A stretch of 35,585 nucleotides of DNA from Geitlerinema sp. PCC 9228 (GCF_001870905.1 NZ_LNDC01000194.1:1-35585); one strand, 5' to 3'; positions 16,333 through 25,213 are shown, counted from the first letter of the stretch. Notes: a model not told the origin generated them from the letters alone. A program made the numbers and translations.

Positions 16333-17181
16333 GTGGATGCCAAAGAACTAAAATTTTTATTAAAGTTGGTGGGATTTCCCGAATATCACGCCAGCATTAC
16401 CAAACTCAAACCCAATCCCAAAACCAAAGCGGCGGAGAGGGATAGCATCTGCCGCAGTCTGGCAGAACGGGAACTGATCGAGTACTCTACAGAACTAGAG
16501 AAGGTAAAAACCGCGCCTCCGGGAAAGGCACTCCTCAAACAGGATACCACGGGATTGCCCATTACCAAGGAGGAACTCAAGGCTTTGCGCAATGCGGAAG
16601 AACCCATATCTCCGGGAAAAACGGGGATTGACAGTGCCAAACGCCAGGAAATTTTATCGACGTTGATCGAACGGGGATTGCTAAAAGCGGAAAAAACCAA
16701 AATTAAGGATGTTTGGCTGACCCAGCGGGGAGAAACCTATTTGCGGGAAGAATATACCCCCACCGGAACTCCCACCATTAGTTTGGAATTGCTGGGGAAT
16801 TATTTACGTTTGCTGCGCAAGTCGTCAGGGGAGTTGCCGGGGGAAACGTTGCCGGAAAGCCACCAAACGGCAACGGCTGAAGAAGACACGATTCCCCACT
16901 TTAGCGAACCTCCCAGCGATGAGGAAATCCTCAATACCATTGCCGAGTTGGATCGCCAACACCAAACGGAAAACTACCTACCAATTTTTTACCTGCGGCA
17001 GAAATTACAACCCCCTATGACCCGCGAAGATGTGGATAGTGCATTGTATCGATTGCAGAAACAGGACAAAATAGAGTTGAGTTCCCTACAAGAAACCCAT
17101 GCGTACACCACCGAACAAATCGAAGCTGGCATCGAACAAAATGTCGGCGGTCCCCTATTTTTCATTATCCTATTGAAATAG
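16333..17181 (+). CDS. Winged-helix-type protein, first gene of the ATPase operon
   Basis: A 282-residue protein that I cannot place in a named family. It looks like three helix-turn-helix/winged-helix modules: about 1-75 (ICRSLAERELIEYS, then PPGKALLK), about 76-145 (RQEILSTLIERGLLKAE, then VWLTQRGETYL), and about 195-282 (YLPIFYLRQKLQ, DVDSALYRLQKQDKIELSSL, ending GGPLFFIILLK). An acidic linker (about 165-195) separates the second and third. Such modules usually bind DNA or mediate assembly. The start is uncertain: GTG at 16333 has the best ribosome-binding site, while 16288 (ATG) and 16234 (GTG) stay in frame. The first ATPase gene begins 76 bases downstream. HIP1 is absent from this gene but present in the ATPases. 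Confidence 0.75.
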   Translation: MDAKELKFLLKLVGFPEYHASITKLKPNPKTKAAERDSICRSLAERELIEYSTELEKVKTAPPGKALLKQDTTGLPITKEELKALRNAEEPISPGKTGIDSAKRQEILSTLIERGLLKAEKTKIKDVWLTQRGETYLREEYTPTGTPTISLELLGNYLRLLRKSSGELPGETLPESHQTATAEEDTIPHFSEPPSDEEILNTIAELDRQHQTENYLPIFYLRQKLQPPMTREDVDSALYRLQKQDKIELSSLQETHAYTTEQIEAGIEQNVGGPLFFIILLK

Positions 17182-17257
17182 GCAACCAGTCGTAACAACC
17201 AGTAGCGGGGTTACAACGACGCAGCACAAACCACTACCACCACGACCACACACAGCT

Positions 17258-19300
17258 ATGACATCCATCGATCGCGTCATCCAGAAAAATCCCAATCCCT
17301 TCGACACGGAAACCTTCTGGTCGGGGAATTTTTGGCAGGAAAAACAAGACCCTACCTTAACGGTCGATTCTATCCATACCGAAGCGATCGCGCAAATCCA
17401 GGAAATTCTAGCCGGCGTGGCTGCCGACAATCGTACCCGAACTTTGCTGTTGGAAGGGGAAACGGGGTCGGGAAAAACCTATTTGCTGGGAAGGCTGCGG
17501 CGATTGCTGAACGATCGTGCTTTCTTTGTCTACATCGAACCCTTTACCGCTAGCGACTACATTTGGCGACACATTCTCCGCTACACGGTAGACAGTTTGC
17601 TGGAAACTCCCGAAGGCGCTAGCGAATCCCAGCTAATTATGTGGTTGCGGGGATTGTCGGCGTTCAAACAGCGTAGCTTTCTCGACTGGTTCCGCGACGA
17701 AAGACAAACCTTTGTTCGCAAAATTAGCGAAACCTATCCTTCTGGCATATACAACGCCAACGAATTCTTTGGGGTTCTCTACGAACTGACCAACCCCAAA
17801 CTCGCTTATTTGGCTTGCGAGTGGTTGCGCGGCGATGACTTAGACGAAGAAAGTTTGAAGGCGCTGCGGGTCCAAAGTGCCATCGAAACGGAAGATGCGG
17901 CGCAGAAAATCCTGGCCAATTTTGGACGCATTTCCATCGAAACCAAGCCAATTGTTTTGTGTTTCGACCAGTTGGATAACGTGGCGCGGCTGCCAGATGG
18001 CAATATTGACTTGCCGACCCTGTTTCAGGTGAATTCTATTATCCACCACCAGAAACTGAAAAACTTTTTGGTGGTGATTAGCATTATTACCGATACTTGG
18101 CGGCAAAATGCCAATCGCCTGCCAGCTACCGATCGCGATCGCATCGATCGTACCATCAGCTTGCGGCAAATTAATTTAACCCAAGCGGAAGCTTTGTGGA
18201 TGAGTCGGTTGGAACCGCTGCACCAACAAGCAAATCCCCGGCCGCCTTTATTGTATCCCCTCAATCGCGAAGTTCTGGAAGAAAAATTCCCCGGCGGCAA
18301 AACCAAACCCCGCAATACCCTGATGCTGGGAAGGCAGCTTTACCAGGATATCAAACTAGACCTGCTAAAAAATAATGTCTTCCAACAGGCTGGCGCTAGA
18401 CCCCAACTAAAAGATTCTTCCGACCCCCTAGCGGCATTTAAAATGGTTTGGTTGAAGAAATTTCGCCAAACCCAAGAACGCATTACCCGGATTCGCCAAC
18501 TGTCTTCGCCGGAACTGATCCAAATCCTGGCAGAGGCGCTATCGGCGTTGCAAGCAGGAGAAATCAAATCGCGACTTTTACCCAGTCGTACTTATGCTAG
18601 CTATTCTATTTCCTTTCGACCCAACAATGGGGATAAATGGATTGGCGTGGCGTGGTCGGAAGACCCCAATTTGGTTAAGTTTTGTAACTTGCTGAAAGCT
18701 TGTCAGGAAACCCTAGACCGGGAACTATGCCAAACCCTGTATCTGATTCGCGGGGAAAATATTGGTACCCCTGGCAACGTTGGTTACAAACTCCACCAAG
18801 AATTGTTTGCCGGGGAGGAACACCACCATCTGATTCCCGATTTAAGTTCCGTACAAACGTTAGCCACCTACCACAGCTTGGTCAACGACGCTTATTCAGG
18901 AGAATTGGTAATTGGCGATCGCACGCCGGATTTATCCGAATTGGAAAATCTCGTACGCAATGCCAATATTCTATCAGAATGTACTCTATTGCAAGAGTTA
19001 GGCGTGGTGCGATCGAGTTCGCCAAAACCAGCCGCATCGTCGCCAACGCCAGCCGAAACCGAAGCCGAAACCACCAGCGAACCCGTCTCCCTGGAGGATT
19101 TTCTGTGGAATCGCTTGCTCAACCAACAGTGTATTGCCAGACAGCAAGTAGTTAAAGAAGCGGTCAGCCAGTTTCCCCAGGTGACAGTGGCACAAGCCAA
19201 TGAGGTTTTGGGGTCTATGTGCCAGCAAAATGGCAAAATTAAGATTCTCGACCCCCAGGCGAAGCTGGAAGAACAGCTAATTTATGTAGTGACAAGCTAG
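17258..19300 (+). CDS. ORC-like P-loop ATPase A of a tandem pair
   Basis: A 680-residue ATPase. Walker A GETGSGKT at 67-74 (Lys73); Walker B PIVLCFDQLDN at 231-241, with Gln238 where a catalytic glutamate is expected; and a sensor-2-like PRNTLMLGRQLY at 351-362. The stretch WLRGDDLDEESLKALRV followed by an alpha helix and Walker B recalls, from memory, ORC/Cdc6-like ATPases such as BREX BrxD (DUF2791); this is a lead, not an assignment. After the AAA+ core comes a helical region, then a Pro/Ser/Glu linker (about 587-610) and a C-terminal helix-turn-helix-like tail ending IKILDPQAKLEEQLIYVVTS. The gene contains several HIP1 sites (for example near 17384 and 18131), so it is not a very recent import. 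No ribosome-binding site is visible at the ATG. Confidence 0.8.
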   Translation: MTSIDRVIQKNPNPFDTETFWSGNFWQEKQDPTLTVDSIHTEAIAQIQEILAGVAADNRTRTLLLEGETGSGKTYLLGRLRRLLNDRAFFVYIEPFTASDYIWRHILRYTVDSLLETPEGASESQLIMWLRGLSAFKQRSFLDWFRDERQTFVRKISETYPSGIYNANEFFGVLYELTNPKLAYLACEWLRGDDLDEESLKALRVQSAIETEDAAQKILANFGRISIETKPIVLCFDQLDNVARLPDGNIDLPTLFQVNSIIHHQKLKNFLVVISIITDTWRQNANRLPATDRDRIDRTISLRQINLTQAEALWMSRLEPLHQQANPRPPLLYPLNREVLEEKFPGGKTKPRNTLMLGRQLYQDIKLDLLKNNVFQQAGARPQLKDSSDPLAAFKMVWLKKFRQTQERITRIRQLSSPELIQILAEALSALQAGEIKSRLLPSRTYASYSISFRPNNGDKWIGVAWSEDPNLVKFCNLLKACQETLDRELCQTLYLIRGENIGTPGNVGYKLHQELFAGEEHHHLIPDLSSVQTLATYHSLVNDAYSGELVIGDRTPDLSELENLVRNANILSECTLLQELGVVRSSSPKPAASSPTPAETEAETTSEPVSLEDFLWNRLLNQQCIARQQVVKEAVSQFPQVTVAQANEVLGSMCQQNGKIKILDPQAKLEEQLIYVVTS

Positions 19301-19304
19301 ATGG

Positions 19305-19312
19305 TGAGGAGA
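19305..19312 (+). promoter_or_regulatory. Ribosome-binding site for ATPase B GTG start
   Basis: TGAGGAGA ends five bases before GTG at 19318. It lies in the 17-base gap after the stop of ATPase A and fixes a non-ATG start. Confidence 0.7.
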
Positions 19313-19317
19313 TTCTC

Positions 19318-21462
19318 GTGACATCTATTGACGAGGTTATCCAACAAGAAGCCAATCCCTTTGACTCGGTTAGTTTTCGACCGGGGAATTTTTGGGAAGA
19401 AGAACAAGACCCCAACGAAACAGTAGATTCTATCCATGCCGAAGCGATCGCATCGATATCGGATATTTTAGAACAAATCAAAAGCGATCGACGCACGCGA
19501 ACCATTCTTTTATCCGGCGATTCCGGTTCCGGCAAAAGCTACCTGTTGGGAAGATTAAAATACTTGTTCAATCCCCAAGCATTTTTTGCCTATATTGGAC
19601 CCTGGCCGGATAGCAGTTATATTTGGCGACATACCCTGCGCAATACTGTCGATAGTTTAATGTATACCCCCCACAACCAACAAGAATCGCAGTTGATGCT
19701 GTGGTTGCGTAGCCTATCAGCCTTTCACGATACCGGCTGGGTTAAGAAAATTATGGGGGAGAGAAAACTTTTCATCCAGAATTTTAAATCGACCTATCCC
19801 GTAGGCATTTACAACGCCAACCAGTTTTTTGGTATTTTATATAGTTTAACCAGCGATCGCTTGTACAACGATGCTTGCGATTGGTTAAAAGGCGACGATT
19901 TAGACGAAGAAACCTTAAAACAATTACAAGTTCGCAGTACCATCGACAACGAAAGTGCCGCCCAAAATATTCTATCCAATCTCGGCAAAATTTCCACCAG
20001 AACCCAACCCATCGTTCTCTGTTTTGATAACCTCGATAACATTCCCAAACTCCCCGACGGTTCCTTGGATTTGCAGGCACTTTTTAGCCTCAACTCCATG
20101 ATTCACAACGAAAAACTCAAAAACTTTTTAATTATCATCAGCGTTATCAAAGACACCTGGCGGCAAAACCAACATCGCATTCAACCCGCCGACCTTGCCA
20201 GAATCGACCAACATATCGAACTGCAACCCATCCATCTCGACCAAGCCGAATCTTTGTGGCGTTTTCGTCTTGCCAACTTGCATGCTAAGGCGAACAAAAG
20301 ACCAAAAACTCCCATTTATCCCTTCCAACGCAAACATTTAGAAGAGAAATTCCCCGGCGGTCAAACCCTCCCCCGCAACGTCTTGGTCTTGGGAAGAAAA
20401 TTATTTCAAATTGCCAAAACTGAAGGCGTCGATGCCATTGAAAACCACTACCAACAAATTCAACCAGAACCGGAACCCTCTGGCAAAGATAAAGACAGCG
20501 ATAGCCAAAGCAATTTAGTAGCAGCTTTGCAGTTATACTGGCAGGAAGAATATCGTAAAAATCAAGAAAAAATTACCTACATTCGCCATTTCTCTGCGCC
20601 AGAGTTAATTCAAATGTTGCGGGAAGTTTTATTAGCGGTTTTGCCAGTGAAAAGCATTCAGGAAAAACTCCTAGAAGGCAGCAAATATGCTAGCAATTCT
20701 ATCAGTTACGATTCCCTTTCTCAGTGGGGTCGCGTGGGAATTGTTTGGACGGAAGAGCGCAATTTAAGCAATTTTTACCACGTGATGCGCGCTTGCGAAA
20801 AGGTTTTAAACCGGCAAGGGTGTCAAAGTTTGTATTTGTTGCGGAATGAAACGGTGGGAAATCCTCGCAATAAAGGCAATCAAATTTATCGCCGTATTTT
20901 CAAAGATTCTACTTTCCACCACCACCTCGTTCCCACGTTAGAATCGGTACATTATTTGGCTACCTATCACAATTTGATGAATGCGGCAGCATCCAGAGAA
21001 CTGTTGTTGGAAGATAAAACTCTCAATGTGGAAGAGTTACAATCTATAATTGTGGAAACAGATATTTTAGAAAATTGTCCGCTGTTGCAGGATTTACAAG
21101 TTGTTCGCCAAAGCCACCAACCCTCCACGACTGCGACTGCTAGCCAGAAAAATGAGAAACAGGAATCTCAGGTAGCGGCAAAAAATGGCAATGGTTCTTC
21201 GCCGCCAAGCCAGCCAACAGGTCATGGAAAACCAGATGTCATTGATACCGAACAGATAGAAACTTTTATTCTTAATTTGGTCACCACCAACCAAATGCTG
21301 GGATTTCCCACGTTAATTGCCAATACAACGGAACAATTTCCCCATCTCAAGACATGGCAGGCGAAAAAAATTGTACGTCGGCTTTGCAAAGACAACCACC
21401 TGCAATTGCTAGACCCCAATGCTGCGGAAGAAGAACAGTTGGTTTGTTGGATTCCCAAGTAG
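19318..21462 (+). CDS. ORC-like P-loop ATPase B of a tandem pair
   Basis: A 714-residue paralogue of the preceding gene. The first 240 residues align without gaps at about 60% identity by hand count. Walker A is GDSGSGKS (67-74, Lys73) and Walker B PIVLCFDNLDN (231-241) has Asn238 at the catalytic position. PRNVLVLGRKLF is the sensor-2-like segment. A longer Ser/Gln/Lys linker (about 600-640) leads to a C-terminal helix-turn-helix-like tail (ending LQLLDPNAAEEEQLVCWIPK) matching that of ATPase A. The start is GTG at 19318 with a strong ribosome-binding site, 17 bases after the previous stop, so both proteins are made from one mRNA. A mixed ring of A and B, or A and B acting at different steps, is possible. 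Role unknown. Confidence 0.8.
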   Translation: MTSIDEVIQQEANPFDSVSFRPGNFWEEEQDPNETVDSIHAEAIASISDILEQIKSDRRTRTILLSGDSGSGKSYLLGRLKYLFNPQAFFAYIGPWPDSSYIWRHTLRNTVDSLMYTPHNQQESQLMLWLRSLSAFHDTGWVKKIMGERKLFIQNFKSTYPVGIYNANQFFGILYSLTSDRLYNDACDWLKGDDLDEETLKQLQVRSTIDNESAAQNILSNLGKISTRTQPIVLCFDNLDNIPKLPDGSLDLQALFSLNSMIHNEKLKNFLIIISVIKDTWRQNQHRIQPADLARIDQHIELQPIHLDQAESLWRFRLANLHAKANKRPKTPIYPFQRKHLEEKFPGGQTLPRNVLVLGRKLFQIAKTEGVDAIENHYQQIQPEPEPSGKDKDSDSQSNLVAALQLYWQEEYRKNQEKITYIRHFSAPELIQMLREVLLAVLPVKSIQEKLLEGSKYASNSISYDSLSQWGRVGIVWTEERNLSNFYHVMRACEKVLNRQGCQSLYLLRNETVGNPRNKGNQIYRRIFKDSTFHHHLVPTLESVHYLATYHNLMNAAASRELLLEDKTLNVEELQSIIVETDILENCPLLQDLQVVRQSHQPSTTATASQKNEKQESQVAAKNGNGSSPPSQPTGHGKPDVIDTEQIETFILNLVTTNQMLGFPTLIANTTEQFPHLKTWQAKKIVRRLCKDNHLQLLDPNAAEEEQLVCWIPK

Positions 21463-21481
21463 TGGTTGAGATAGAGGGAAT

Positions 21482-21510
21482 TTGACAAAAATACCAATTG
21501 ATGTTATATA
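21482..21510 (+). promoter_or_regulatory. Near-consensus promoter of the fusion glycosyltransferase gene
   Basis: TTGACA (21482-21487), exactly 17 bases, then TATATA (21505-21510), with TG at 21502-21503 (extended -10). Start near 21517, leader about 50 bases. It is the strongest promoter match I see in the window and suggests the fusion gene is expressed independently of the ATPase operon. Confidence 0.7.
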
Positions 21511-21567
21511 AATCTACCACGATCGATCGCGATTCCACGGACTCACCGCACAATGTAAGCTTTTTTG

Positions 21568-24500
21568 ATGGTACAATCCCTGGGTATTAGCTGGCCGGTC
21601 AATCCTACGTTAGGCTGGGGCGTATACGGCACCAATTTAGCGCGCTACCTGCACCAAAGTGCAGATTGGATGCCTATTTTAATGGTACCACCGGCGGCGG
21701 CAAGCGATCGCCCGTCGATTCGCCAGTGGCTAACCCCACTTTTGCAACGCCAGCAGCAGGATTTTCCCCAATTTCCCACCAATTCTCTCTCTACAGCATC
21801 TGCCAATTTTCCAGTTTTGCACAGTTTGGGAAATCAATTGGTCGGCAATGCGCCGCCGAGTTTGGGAACCCATCGCTTTGGGATTATTTTCTTTGAAAAT
21901 ACCCAGTTGAGTCAAGAAGCGATCGCGCGCAGCCAAGCATACGATTTAATTGTAGCTGGTTCCAGTTGGAATGCCCAAATATTGCGATCGCGGGGTTGCC
22001 AACACGTCACCACCGCATTTCAAGGCATTGACGGCAGTCTGTTTTATCCCGCTGCCAAAACCAACCGATTTGGCAACCGCTTTGTTATTTTTTCCGGCGG
22101 CAAGCTGGAATATCGCAAAGGGCAAGATATTGTTATTGCTGCCTTCCGCGAATTTCATAGAAACCATCCCGATGCTTTGTTGGTTGTAGCCTGGCATAAC
22201 CACTGGCCGCAGTTTATCAAAGAAATTGCTTGCAGTTCTCACGTAGAAGGGATTCCTCAAGTTGATGCTAACGGCAGATTGCAGATTACCGAATGGCTGG
22301 CTGCCAATGGCATTCCCGCCGAATCCGTTTGTGATGTCGGCTTGGTTCCCCACGCATCCTTGCCGGATATTTTGCGAGAAGCGGATGTGGCGGCTTTTCC
22401 CAATCGCGCCGAAGGAGGTACCAATTTGGTGGCGATGGAAGCCATGGCTTGCGGGGTTCCTACGGTTTTATCTGCCAATACGGGACATTTGGATATTATT
22501 AGCGACAACCACTGCTATATTTTACAAGAACAAGGTCCGGTGCAACCTACACCGCAATTTCGGGGGGTGGAAGGATGGGGAGAATCGCAAGTGGAAGAAT
22601 TGGTGGCGGTTTGGGAACGGGTTTACCAAGACCGGGAAGCAGCAAGAGAAAAAGGCGATCGCGCGGCCCAATTTATGGCAAACTGGCACTGGGACCGACA
22701 GATTCCCCAGTTGCTAACTGCCATCGAACCTTATTTGCAAAAATCACCCATGAACGCACCAGCACCACCGGCTGCCAGCGAACCGTTGCGCAGCGTCCAT
22801 ACATCCAATTTATCCCAAATTTTACAGCAGTTGGGGATTTCTTTGGTGGTTTCCACGTATCAAGCCGGTAAGGTGATTGCAGTTCGCGCCGACGGCGATA
22901 CGGTCAATACCCACTTTCGGATTTTTAACAAACCCATGGGGTTGGCTGCCGACCAAGAAAAAATGGCGGTGGGATGCGCGCATCAAATTTGGGAATTGCG
23001 GAATGTGGCGGCTGTGGCACCAAAAATCGAACCGGCTGGCAAACACGATGCTTGTTACCTTCCCCGCCGCAGCCACGTGACGGGAGACATTGATATTCAC
23101 GAGATGGCTTATATTGGGGATGAGTTGTGGTTTGTGAATACCCGTTTTTCTTGTTTGTGTACTTGCGATTTTCACCACAGTTTTGTTCCCCGCTGGCGAC
23201 CACCATTTGTGAGTGGGTATAGTTTGGGCGATCGCTGTCACTTGAATGGGTTGGCGGTTCGAGATAACCAACCGCGATATGTCACGGCGTTGGCAGAAAC
23301 GGATACCGATGGTGGCTGGCGGGAACACAAGGCGTTTGGCGGAATTTTGATGGATGTGCAGGAAAATCGGATTCTCTGCCGGGGATTGTCGATGCCGCAT
23401 TCGCCGCGTTGGTATCGCGGTCGTTTGTGGGTTTTGGAATCGGGGAAAGGAACGTTGGCGGTGGTAGACCCGCAAGCGGGAACTTGGCAGACGGTGGCGA
23501 AGTTTCCTGGGTTTACCCGGGGAATTGATTTTTGCGGCGATTTGGCGTTTATTGGTCTGTCGCAGGTACGCGAGAGTGCGGTTTTCAGTGGTATTCCTTT
23601 GGTGGAAGAGTTACCCGAACGTATTTGTGGGGTTTGGGTGGTGAATATCCAAACGGGAGAAACGGTGGCGTTTTTGCGGTTTGAAGAGGCGGTGCAGGAA
23701 ATCTTTTCCGTGCAAGTTTTAGCGGGGGTTCGGTTTCCGGAAATTATTGATTGGGATGAGAATTTGCTGGCGAGTTCTTACGTTTTGCCGGATGAGGCGT
23801 TGCAAGAGGTGGTACAGCCGCAGGTTTCGGATGCTAACAGCAAAGATAAAGCACAGCAGGCGTTGGAAGCTGGCAATCGAGAATATTATGCAGGAAATTT
23901 AGAAAATGCGATCGCGCACTATCGGCGTTGTTTGGAGTTGGACCCGGATTTGCAGGTGGCGCAGTATAATTTGGGTGTGGTTTTGGGAGATTGCGATCGC
24001 AGTGAGGAAGCCATAGAACAATTGCGAGAATTTCTCAAAAAGGAACCAGACAATGCGGCTGCCTATCAATCTTTGGGATATGTTTTTGCCAATTTGAAGA
24101 ATTTTTCCGAAGCGGTAGCCTGTTTGCAAAAAGCGATCGCGCTTCGACCCGATTACGCACAGGCTCATTTTAATTTAGGCATGATTTTGTTGCGCATGGG
24201 CGAGTTAGCGCGGGGATTTGCCGAGTCGGAGTGGCGCTGGCAGACGCCGGAATTTACGCCATTTGAATCGCCGCATCCCATGTGGGATGGTCGGGAACTC
24301 CCCAATGCTACCCTATTGCTGCATACGGAACAAGGTGCTGGCGATGCCATACAGTTTGCGCGGTATATTCCCTTGGTAGCGCCCAAATTCCAAAAGATTA
24401 TTTTGGTTTGCACTGCGGAGTTAATGCCGTTGCTGCAAACGGTGGATGGCGTAGACCAAATCATGCTACCGGGGAAAATTTCTGTTTCCGATTTTGATAC

Positions 24501-25098
24501 CTACGCGCCGTTAATGAGTTTGCCGCATATTTTGGGAACGACCTTGCAGACAGTTCCTGCCAATGTTCCTTACGTTAGGGTTCCGCAAAATAAAACTGGA
24601 TTTCAACTGCCAGAACCGCGCCATTCCCAAGCAAAAATCAAAGTGGGCATTGTTTGGGCAGGCAGTCCCACCCATAAAAACGATCGCAATCGTTCCTGTC
24701 AATTATCCCATTTTTTGCCTTGGTTGAAAACCCCTCGCGTGGCTTTTTATAGTTTGCAGAAGGGAGAACGGGAAGGGGATTTGCAGTCGCTACCTGGGGA
24801 TGTCGTGGTGGAAGATTTGGCACCTTTGTTGCAGGATTACGGGGATACGGCAGCGGCGATTTCCCAACTGGATTTGGTGATTGGTGTGGATACGTCGGTG
24901 GTGCATTTGGCGGGTGCTTTGGGTAAGCCGGTTTGGACGTTATTGAGCGATCGCGCTGACTGGCGATGGATGTTAGAACGGGAAGATAGTCCTTGGTATC
25001 CGACGATGCGATTGTTTCGCCAGCCAAGTTTGGGAGATTGGCAAAGTGTTAGCGAACGGGTTGCCGAAGCGTTGGTGGCATTTCGCGACGGTCAATAG
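21568..25098 (+). CDS. GT4-TIGR03032-TPR-GT9-like fusion protein
   Basis: A 1176-residue protein with four parts. Residues about 1-390: a GT4 glycosyltransferase (LGWGVYGTNLARYL loop; GGTNLVAMEAMACGVPTVLS near 284-303 is the donor motif). About 408-747: a TIGR03032/DUF4915 domain (SNLSQILQQLGISLVVSTYQ, then MPHSPRWYRGRLWVLESGKG), a probable beta-propeller of unknown function. About 762-888: three or four TPRs. About 900-1176: a GT9/heptosyltransferase-like GT-B domain (HTEQGAGDAIQFARYIPL, GIVWAGSPTHKND, GVDTSVVHLAGALGKPVWTL). TPR plus this last domain is a common bacterial pairing in protein or surface-glycan glycosylation. The start is ATG at 21568; the frame has a TTG just before. It converges on the giant adhesin gene, which may be its target (inference). 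Confidence 0.85.
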   Translation: MVQSLGISWPVNPTLGWGVYGTNLARYLHQSADWMPILMVPPAAASDRPSIRQWLTPLLQRQQQDFPQFPTNSLSTASANFPVLHSLGNQLVGNAPPSLGTHRFGIIFFENTQLSQEAIARSQAYDLIVAGSSWNAQILRSRGCQHVTTAFQGIDGSLFYPAAKTNRFGNRFVIFSGGKLEYRKGQDIVIAAFREFHRNHPDALLVVAWHNHWPQFIKEIACSSHVEGIPQVDANGRLQITEWLAANGIPAESVCDVGLVPHASLPDILREADVAAFPNRAEGGTNLVAMEAMACGVPTVLSANTGHLDIISDNHCYILQEQGPVQPTPQFRGVEGWGESQVEELVAVWERVYQDREAAREKGDRAAQFMANWHWDRQIPQLLTAIEPYLQKSPMNAPAPPAASEPLRSVHTSNLSQILQQLGISLVVSTYQAGKVIAVRADGDTVNTHFRIFNKPMGLAADQEKMAVGCAHQIWELRNVAAVAPKIEPAGKHDACYLPRRSHVTGDIDIHEMAYIGDELWFVNTRFSCLCTCDFHHSFVPRWRPPFVSGYSLGDRCHLNGLAVRDNQPRYVTALAETDTDGGWREHKAFGGILMDVQENRILCRGLSMPHSPRWYRGRLWVLESGKGTLAVVDPQAGTWQTVAKFPGFTRGIDFCGDLAFIGLSQVRESAVFSGIPLVEELPERICGVWVVNIQTGETVAFLRFEEAVQEIFSVQVLAGVRFPEIIDWDENLLASSYVLPDEALQEVVQPQVSDANSKDKAQQALEAGNREYYAGNLENAIAHYRRCLELDPDLQVAQYNLGVVLGDCDRSEEAIEQLREFLKKEPDNAAAYQSLGYVFANLKNFSEAVACLQKAIALRPDYAQAHFNLGMILLRMGELARGFAESEWRWQTPEFTPFESPHPMWDGRELPNATLLLHTEQGAGDAIQFARYIPLVAPKFQKIILVCTAELMPLLQTVDGVDQIMLPGKISVSDFDTYAPLMSLPHILGTTLQTVPANVPYVRVPQNKTGFQLPEPRHSQAKIKVGIVWAGSPTHKNDRNRSCQLSHFLPWLKTPRVAFYSLQKGEREGDLQSLPGDVVVEDLAPLLQDYGDTAAAISQLDLVIGVDTSVVHLAGALGKPVWTLLSDRADWRWMLEREDSPWYPTMRLFRQPSLGDWQSVSERVAEALVAFRDGQ

Positions 25099-25138
25099 GT
25101 TTTGATACCAAATCCGATGTACATAAACCCGCAAAAAA

Positions 25139-25171
25139 TGTAGGGGTAGTGCCTCCGTGCCTACCCCTACA
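25139..25171. repeat. Inverted repeat between convergent genes
   Basis: TGTAGGGGTAG (25139-25149) pairs perfectly with CTACCCCTACA (25161-25171) around an 11-base loop containing GTGCCTCC-like sequence. It lies midway between the ends of two convergent genes and could end transcription from both sides. The arms and loop resemble the repeat at 7492-7555, so it is probably a dispersed intergenic repeat. Confidence 0.65.
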
Positions 25172-25213
25172 GAAAAATTGTGGTTTCCCTATGTCAGATT
25201 TGGTCTGAAATGT

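Noticed and set aside
16333-21462. Assignment of the wHTH-ATPase module to BREX
   Set aside because: Only the ATPase pattern recalls BrxD; BrxA, BrxB, BrxC, PglX, PglZ and BrxL are all absent here.
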